From: JAYEIA01 sp034659855 | Lineage (GTDB): Bacteria > Bacteroidota > Bacteroidia > Bacteroidales > JAADGE01 | Direction of reading: 5' to 3' | Length of the DNA stretch: 19,202 nt | Assembly: GCA_034659855.1 (NCBI GenBank) | Contig: JAYEIA010000354.1 | Location: 1 to 19,202, forward strand | Shown here: one piece after another, positions 14,842 to 19,202 of the stretch | Numbering within the stretch: position 1 is the first letter of the stretch | Layout: each line of letters opens with the position of its first letter | Translations under genes and position numbers: made by a program | Notes under the pieces: generated by a model | The model's input: the letters and a program-made list of their open reading frames with translations, nothing else | Databases searched by the model: none | What the model was told of the DNA's origin: nothing

Positions 14842-15106
14842 ATCATATTTTTAATTCCGCACACTTCACTCAAAACTCAAAATACAGAATAGTCTGCCGA
14901 GGATAAGTTTTTGCTTCGGTTAAGAATTTCCTTGAATTATTCATACATTTTCCTTTTTCTCGAACACAGCGATAATTCTCGTTTGCCGTATTCTTAATAT
15001 CTCAAATAAACTTTGCACTTCGGTAAAATAATGTATATTATTAATTCAATTTATCGACCAATTTTAACAAACAGGAATAAATTAGAATTCACCCCAAAAA
15101 CAAAAC
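14842..15106. other. Spacer before the MscS gene, no gene seen
   Basis: This is the second part of a 425-base gap. I see no coding frame or RNA. A weak promoter candidate for the channel gene is TTG at 14983-14985 with AAACTTTG at 15008-15015 (spacer 22, one mismatch in the -7 box), giving a leader of about 85 bases. Confidence 0.3.
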
Positions 15107-16003
15107 ATGAAAGCACTATTCACTTCCGAAACATGGATAAACTTATATGAAACCGTTTTAAATTGGACTATAGAAGAGTTGCCCGCTATTCTTCTGCTGA
15201 TACTCGGGTTTTTTATAATACTTCGGATTACTCGATTTGTCTCAAAAAAAGTTAAGTCCGGAATTTTAAAAAGACTGAGAAAAGATACAAGTCCCGGAGA
15301 AGAAGAAACGGAGAAACGTGTCGTTACCCTATTAGGTATTATAAAAGCCGTGATAAAAATAGTGCTGTGGTCTATATTTATACTCATGTTTTTAAACTAT
15401 ATCGGAGTAGAAACCGGCCCGTTACTGGCCAGTGCCGGAATATTAGGTTTGGCCGTAGGTTTTGGAGCCCAAGAATTGGTCAGGGATTTTATTTCCGGGT
15501 TTTTCATCATACTCGAAAATCAGATACGCGTAGGAGATTATGTTGTTATAAACGGACAGTCGGGAGAGGTTCAGAAAATCGAATTACGAACGGTCACTCT
15601 CAGGGACCTATCCGGAGCCGTACATGTATTCCAAAACGGAAAAACAGACACAATTACGAACTTAACCAAAGGTTGGTCCTCCATAGTACTAAAAATTGGG
15701 GTCGCTTATAAAGAAAACATTGACCACATTTTCCGACTGATGGAAAAATCAGCTGAACTCTTGGCAGAAAAACCGGAATATAAAACTATGGTTACTAAAC
15801 CACTCGAAATCATGGGTTTAGATGACTTCGCCGATAGTTCTATGATTATAAAAGCACGTTTGACAACAATACCCGGACAACAATGGGTAGTGGGAAGAGC
15901 CTATCGGAAAATACTCAAAGAACTTTTTGATGCAGAAAATGTTGAAATTCCTTTTCCTCACATTACACTGTATCACGGAGACAAGGCAAGAGAAGAGTCC
16001 TAA
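15107..16003 (+). CDS. MscS-family small-conductance mechanosensitive channel
   Basis: An inner-membrane tension-gated channel that releases solutes on osmotic downshock. It has 298 residues, near E. coli MscS (286). Membrane segments lie at about 24-45 and 70-92, followed by the pore-lining third helix ASAGILGLAVGFGAQELVRDF (about 110-130). The cytosolic beta domain begins GFFIILENQIRVGDYVVI (about 132-150). The C-terminal alpha/beta domain runs to IPFPHITLYHG. It is a single gene that ends where base composition begins to change; the following 238 bases lead into the AT-rich region. Confidence 0.94.
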   Translation: MKALFTSETWINLYETVLNWTIEELPAILLLILGFFIILRITRFVSKKVKSGILKRLRKDTSPGEEETEKRVVTLLGIIKAVIKIVLWSIFILMFLNYIGVETGPLLASAGILGLAVGFGAQELVRDFISGFFIILENQIRVGDYVVINGQSGEVQKIELRTVTLRDLSGAVHVFQNGKTDTITNLTKGWSSIVLKIGVAYKENIDHIFRLMEKSAELLAEKPEYKTMVTKPLEIMGLDDFADSSMIIKARLTTIPGQQWVVGRAYRKILKELFDAENVEIPFPHITLYHGDKAREES

Positions 16004-16229
16004 TTTTATTGCCGGGCAGAAAAGAAGCTTCCGGGGTAAATGACCAACCGACAGTTATGTCATTATACTTTAACACTGTCAGTCATTATTGTGTTAACCA
16101 CAATTGGCATTTGCCGGTTGAATGTACTCACGGAAGATTTGGGTGTTACCCTAAAAACTATTATATTGCTACATGGATAAAACCAAGTATGTTAATAATT
16201 AAGGCTTATTGGTGTTCACAGGTATACCG
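16004..16229. other. Transition spacer into AT-rich region
   Basis: I see no convincing gene here. The last CCGG of the normal-composition DNA is near 16111. ATTGTGTTAACCACAAT-like dyad symmetry occurs at about 16090-16105. The stretch ends in GGTATACCGTT, which forms the left edge of the cassette-like unit. Confidence 0.4.
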
Positions 16230-16241
16230 TTAAAGCTAATT

Positions 16242-16988
16242 ATGAAAAAAGAAATTATACATAAACATTACGAACAATTAGCAAATAATTTTGACAGATT
16301 TTGGAAACCAAGCGAGGAAAATTTTAATAAAATAGTTTCTAAAATTATTGACTTATTAGAACTTAGAAATAATGACAACTTTTTAGATTTAGGTTGTGGA
16401 ACTGGACTGTTTACAAAAGCAATTTCTAATAAAGTTAATTTAAAAACTGTATCTTGTGTCGATTTTTCAGATAAAATGCTAAAAAATCTTAAACAAGATA
16501 ATAAAGTAAAAACCATAAAAGCTGATATGGTTGATAATTTCGTTAAAGATGAAGAACATAATAAAGTTTTATTGAAAGAAAGCATACATCATATTGGATT
16601 TAATAATGATTTTCTAAATGCTTTACACCGAAAATTAATTAATAATACAAAAGTGTTAATCGTCGATTTGGATTTTGACAACAAAACATTTCCTTTTTCA
16701 AAAAAAATGAAAAATAGTGATATTCAATATCAAGATTTATTAAAAAAACAAATAAAAGAAATTGAAAACAAACAAATAAATATAAAAACAGAAGAACTTA
16801 CAATTACAAGTAAACTATATAAAAATTTGTTTGTTGAAAAAATACAAAAACGATATTTATCATCATTTTCTTTTTTAACTGACAAGGAAATAAGTGATGA
16901 AATAGACTTTATTCAAAATAGATATAAAAATCAAGAAAATATAAATTTTAACGAAAAATATATTTTCTATAAACTTTCAAAAACATAA
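16242..16988 (+). CDS. Class I SAM-dependent methyltransferase
   Basis: A 248-residue Rossmann-type methyltransferase. The SAM-binding motif I is NFLDLGCGTGLFTKAI (about residues 45-60), the acidic post-I strand is VSCVDFSDKML, and LLKESIHHIG follows where motif IV would be. There is no DPPY/NPPY-type motif, so a DNA amino-methyltransferase is unlikely. A small molecule, lipid or protein target is more plausible, but the substrate cannot be read from sequence. The C-terminal half is Lys/Asn-rich and poorly conserved. I chose the ATG at 16242, since a TTG 33 bases upstream would overlap the recombination-like boundary. Its TAA is immediately followed by the ATG of the nuclease gene. It is strongly AT-rich. 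Confidence 0.85.
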   Translation: MKKEIIHKHYEQLANNFDRFWKPSEENFNKIVSKIIDLLELRNNDNFLDLGCGTGLFTKAISNKVNLKTVSCVDFSDKMLKNLKQDNKVKTIKADMVDNFVKDEEHNKVLLKESIHHIGFNNDFLNALHRKLINNTKVLIVDLDFDNKTFPFSKKMKNSDIQYQDLLKKQIKEIENKQINIKTEELTITSKLYKNLFVEKIQKRYLSSFSFLTDKEISDEIDFIQNRYKNQENINFNEKYIFYKLSKT

Positions 16989-18053
16989 ATGATGCTTCAA
17001 AAAGTTTTAATAAACGATATAAAGCAAATAATTGAGCAAGCAAGAAACTATGCTTATAAAGCTGTAAATTTCTCAATGATAATTGCTTATTGGGAAGTAG
17101 GTAGAACTATCATTGAAGAAGAACAGAATGGAAAAGACCGAGCGGAGTATGGGAAATCACTAATAAAAGAATTGTCTAAACAGCTTACAAACGAGTATGG
17201 AAAAGGATTTAATAAAGCAAATCTTGAATTTATGAGACGATTTTATTTATCAAATCCAATAACCTACGCAGTGAGTAGGCAATCTGAAATAATAAAAAAT
17301 CATCCGCTTCAATCAGTTTTAAGACAAGAATTAACATGGACACATTATAGGATTTTGCTCAAAGTAGAAAACGAAACAGAAAGAAAATTCTACATGAATG
17401 AAGCAGCAAATAGCAATTGGACAACAAGACAACTTGAAAGGCAGATAAATACAGAATTATTCAAGCGTATTTCTGTAAGCAAAGATAAAAATGAAATTTT
17501 AGCCCTTGCTAACGAAGGAATAGAAATACGAAAAACACAAGATATAATTAAAGACCCTTTTGTGCTTGAATTTACTGGAATAAAAGCAAATTCAAACTTT
17601 TATGAAAGGGATTTAGAGCAAGCATTGATTGATAAATTACAAGATTTTTTACTTGAATTAGGAAAAGGATTTTCATTTGTTGCCAGACAACAGAGAATTA
17701 CACACGAAGGAGACCATTATTTCGTTGATTTAGTCTTTTACAATTATTTGTTAAAGTGTTTTGTGCTTATTGACTTGAAAGTCGGAAAATTAACATATCA
17801 AGATATTGGACAAATGGACGGATATGTAAGACTTTATGAAGAAAAATTAAAGCCAGTAGATGATAACCCAACTATTGGAATAATTCTTTGTGCCGAAAAG
17901 AATGACACAACAATAAAGTATTCATTATTAAAAGATAGTGAACAAATTTTTGCCTCAAAATACCAATTATATTTTCCAACAAAAGAAGAACTAATTGAAC
18001 AAATAGAAAAAGAAAAAGATTACTATGAACAAGAAAAAAAACTAAACGAATGA
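16989..18053 (+). CDS. DUF1016 / YhcG-type PDDEXK nuclease domain protein
   Basis: A 354-residue protein of the YhcG family. The N-terminal DUF1016_N helical domain (about 5-160) has YWEVGRTIIEEEQNGKDRAEYGKSLIKEL and LTWTHYRILLKVEN. The C-terminal PDDEXK-type nuclease domain (about 185-340) has Glu210 (YERDLEQAL), Asp247 (HYFVDLVFYN) and the Asp262-x-Lys264 pair (VLIDLKVGKL), then QDIGQMDGYVRLYE. Asp replaces the more common Glu of ExK. The family is often found near restriction-modification and other defence genes; a specific activity is not settled. The start is ATGATG directly after the methyltransferase stop. The stop is TGA. The attC-like palindrome begins within 7 bases. Confidence 0.92.
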   Translation: MMLQKVLINDIKQIIEQARNYAYKAVNFSMIIAYWEVGRTIIEEEQNGKDRAEYGKSLIKELSKQLTNEYGKGFNKANLEFMRRFYLSNPITYAVSRQSEIIKNHPLQSVLRQELTWTHYRILLKVENETERKFYMNEAANSNWTTRQLERQINTELFKRISVSKDKNEILALANEGIEIRKTQDIIKDPFVLEFTGIKANSNFYERDLEQALIDKLQDFLLELGKGFSFVARQQRITHEGDHYFVDLVFYNYLLKCFVLIDLKVGKLTYQDIGQMDGYVRLYEEKLKPVDDNPTIGIILCAEKNDTTIKYSLLKDSEQIFASKYQLYFPTKEELIEQIEKEKDYYEQEKKLNE

Positions 18054-18059
18054 AAAAAA

Positions 18060-18188
18060 TAGCTTTAACATTGCACTTGACACAATGCGGGGTTTTGGTG
18101 CAATTTATGAACAAATTACTAAATTTTGAACATTTGTGCTATTTTCTACATTGTAGAAAGCCCCGCATAGTGCAAGCACATTTCCGTT
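18060..18188 (+). other. attC-like imperfect palindrome
   Basis: It opens with TAGCTTTAAC (18060-18069). The left arm CTTGACACAATGCGGGG (18076-18092) pairs with the right arm CCCCGCATAGTGCAAG (18161-18176), with one extrahelical A and one mismatch. The region between the arms includes the perfect dyad TTTCTACATTGTAGAAA (18143-18159). It closes with CCGTT at 18184-18188. Outer box, unpaired spacer, inner stem with bulged base and variable terminal structure is the order of an integron attC site. It could also be a strong terminator for the DUF1016 gene. Confidence 0.5.
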
Positions 18189-18242
18189 GTGCTCAACTCA
18201 ATGATATAATAATATTTAAGAATACATTAAATGCTAATATAA

Positions 18243-19202
18243 ATGAAAGAAAATCAAAATACAGAATGGAAACGAAGTTGACGAGATGAATATTTAAAAC
18301 AGATTTGCAGTTTTGCAAATACCAATGGTGGTCGAATTTTTATCGGAATAGATGATAACGGTAATATCTTTGGGTTGAAAAATATAGAAAAACTTTTGAA
18401 TGATATTCCAAGTAAAATAAAAAATTCACTTGAAATTATTGTAGATATAATCCATTCAGAAACAGACCAAAAAGATTATATTGAAATAAAAATTGATCCC
18501 CATCCGTTCCCTATTAGTTACAAGGGACGGTATTATAAGCGAATGGGAGCAACTACTAATGAATTAACAGGGACTAAATTAGATAATTTCCTATTGGGGA
18601 AAATGGGTAAAAATGGGATGGTGTTCCTATTCCAAATGTTACTGTAAATGATTTAGACAGTGAAGCTTTTGAAATTTTCAAAAAAAGTGCAAAAGAAAAT
18701 AAAAGAATTGATGAATATATTTTAAAACAAAGCAATAAGCATATAATTGAAAATCTTCAACTTATAGAAAATGGTCTTTTAAAACGTGCTGCAATTTTAC
18801 TTTTTCATAAAAACCCGGAAAATTTTGTATCTGGAGCATTTATAAAAATTGGCTATGCTAAATCAGATATTGACATTAGTTTTGATGACGAAATTTATGG
18901 AAGCCTATTTTATCAATACAATAAGGCAATAGATTTATTAAATACAAAATATGGGAAAGCATTAATATCATACGGTAAACAACGAAAAGAAACGTATGAA
19001 TATCCAGAACAGGCATTAAGAGAAGCTCTTCTAAATGCGATAGCACATAAAAATTATTCAAAAGGGTATCCTATTGATATAAAGGTTTATGATAATAAAA
19101 TAGTAATTAGAAACGAAGGAGAATTACCTGAAAACTGGACTACTGAAAATTTAATAAAGGAACATTCTTCAAAACCGTATAATCCAGATATTGCAACTAC
19201 TC
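18243..19202 (+). pseudogene. Decayed AlbA_2/Schlafen-like ATP-binding protein gene (partial)
   Basis: It starts ATG at 18243 (MKENQNTEWKRS) and soon meets an in-frame TGA (18279-18281) exactly where relatives have Trp (EWKxSWRDEYLK). The reading continues as RDEYLKQICSFANTNGGRIFIGIDDNG, the AlbA_2 domain typical of these DNA- or RNA-associated ATP-binding proteins. Near 18612, in a run of five A, one base seems lost. The expected MGK-x-WDGVPIPN resumes in another frame at 18614 and stays open to the window edge. The late part has the GHKL-type ATPase signature EQALREALLNAIAHKNYS. Relatives are common beside type I restriction and other defence genes. Because one lesion lies in a homopolymer, a sequencing error is possible for it but less so for the TGA. 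Confidence 0.85.

Larger units (their letters stand above)
16230..18186 (+). mobile_element. Gene-cassette-like unit (methyltransferase plus DUF1016 nuclease)
   Basis: The left junction is CCG|TTAAAGCTA (GTTAAAGCTA at 16229-16238). The same ten bases occur inverted as TAGCTTTAAC at 18060-18069, directly before a long imperfect palindrome that ends in CCGTT (18184-18188). In integron cassettes the first bases of the cassette are complementary to the R'' box that opens its own attC, and recombination falls within GTT; this unit fits that plan. It would be 1,957 bases with two head-to-tail genes. The boxes depart slightly from the classical GTTRRRY/RYYYAAC, and no integrase is in the window. Confidence 0.5.

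Noticed and set aside
16009..16233. 74-codon frame after the MscS gene
   Set aside because: Odd residue composition, no homology that I recognise, and it crosses the composition boundary and the cassette junction.
16209..16241. TTG start extending the methyltransferase by 11 residues
   Set aside because: It would cross the GTT boundary; the ATG at 16242 gives a normal MKKEIIHKHYEQLA start.
16242..18053. Restriction-modification system
   Set aside because: The methyltransferase lacks a DNA-methyltransferase motif IV (DPPY-like), and there is no specificity or helicase subunit.
18279..18281. TGA read as tryptophan (recoded genetic code)
   Set aside because: TGA is the terminator of atpA and of the DUF1016 gene in this window, and Trp is TGG elsewhere; a second lesion downstream points to a pseudogene.
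18050..18289. 79-codon reading frame overlapping the DUF1016 stop (ATGA)
   Set aside because: It runs through both arms of the attC-like palindrome and then overlaps the start of the AlbA-like pseudogene. It has no recognisable protein features.

Overview
The window looks like a chromosomal segment of a Bacteroidota bacterium (marine or freshwater Bacteroidia/Flavobacteriia-like; I cannot go lower). The reasons are an F-type ATP synthase cluster in the order a-c-b-delta-alpha-gamma with no beta/epsilon genes, promoter-like TAnnTTTG boxes, near absence of Shine-Dalgarno sequences, a PafA-like phosphatase-fold protein, and moderately AT-rich DNA with many CCGG-containing codons. Stop codons include TGA (atpA, the DUF1016 gene), so the genetic code is standard.

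Layout. 1-8135 is mostly minus-strand housekeeping genes: thyA with an M23 peptidase immediately upstream, then marC (plus strand), an arsenate reductase, a phosphatase-fold protein that seems to lack the histidine zinc ligands of PafA, a multi-spanning membrane protein of unknown function, and dinB. 8488-14681 is the plus-strand ATP synthase cluster atpB-E-F-H-A, then an acyl-CoA-binding protein gene, then atpG and a DUF2378-like gene that has no ordinary start codon. 15107-16003 is an MscS-type channel. From about 16.2 kb to the end the DNA becomes much AT-richer and loses CCGG tetranucleotides. This part holds a methyltransferase gene abutting a DUF1016 (YhcG-type) PDDEXK nuclease gene, then a long imperfect palindrome, then a decayed AlbA/Schlafen-type ATP-binding protein gene that runs off the window.

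The intergenic DNA is unusually structured. (i) A multi-hairpin repeat (family A, about 60-90 bp) occurs three times, and one copy sits inside a 170-bp MITE with 16-bp perfect terminal inverted repeats and 8-bp target duplications. (ii) A second repeat family (B) starts at or within a few bases of the stop codon of three genes, always in sense, and two 160-bp copies bracket the acbP-atpG-DUF2378 segment. (iii) The methyltransferase/nuclease pair is bounded by complementary 10-mers, GTTAAAGCTA and TAGCTTTAAC. The right-hand one leads into a palindrome with a bulged base that ends in CCGTT, the same pentamer found at the left boundary. This is the architecture of an integron-type gene cassette with its attC site, although no integrase is in view.

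The cassette-like unit is the best candidate for something not yet described. The MITE, the stop-codon-linked repeats and the ATP synthase cluster interrupted by acbP follow. All alignments and counts were made by eye.
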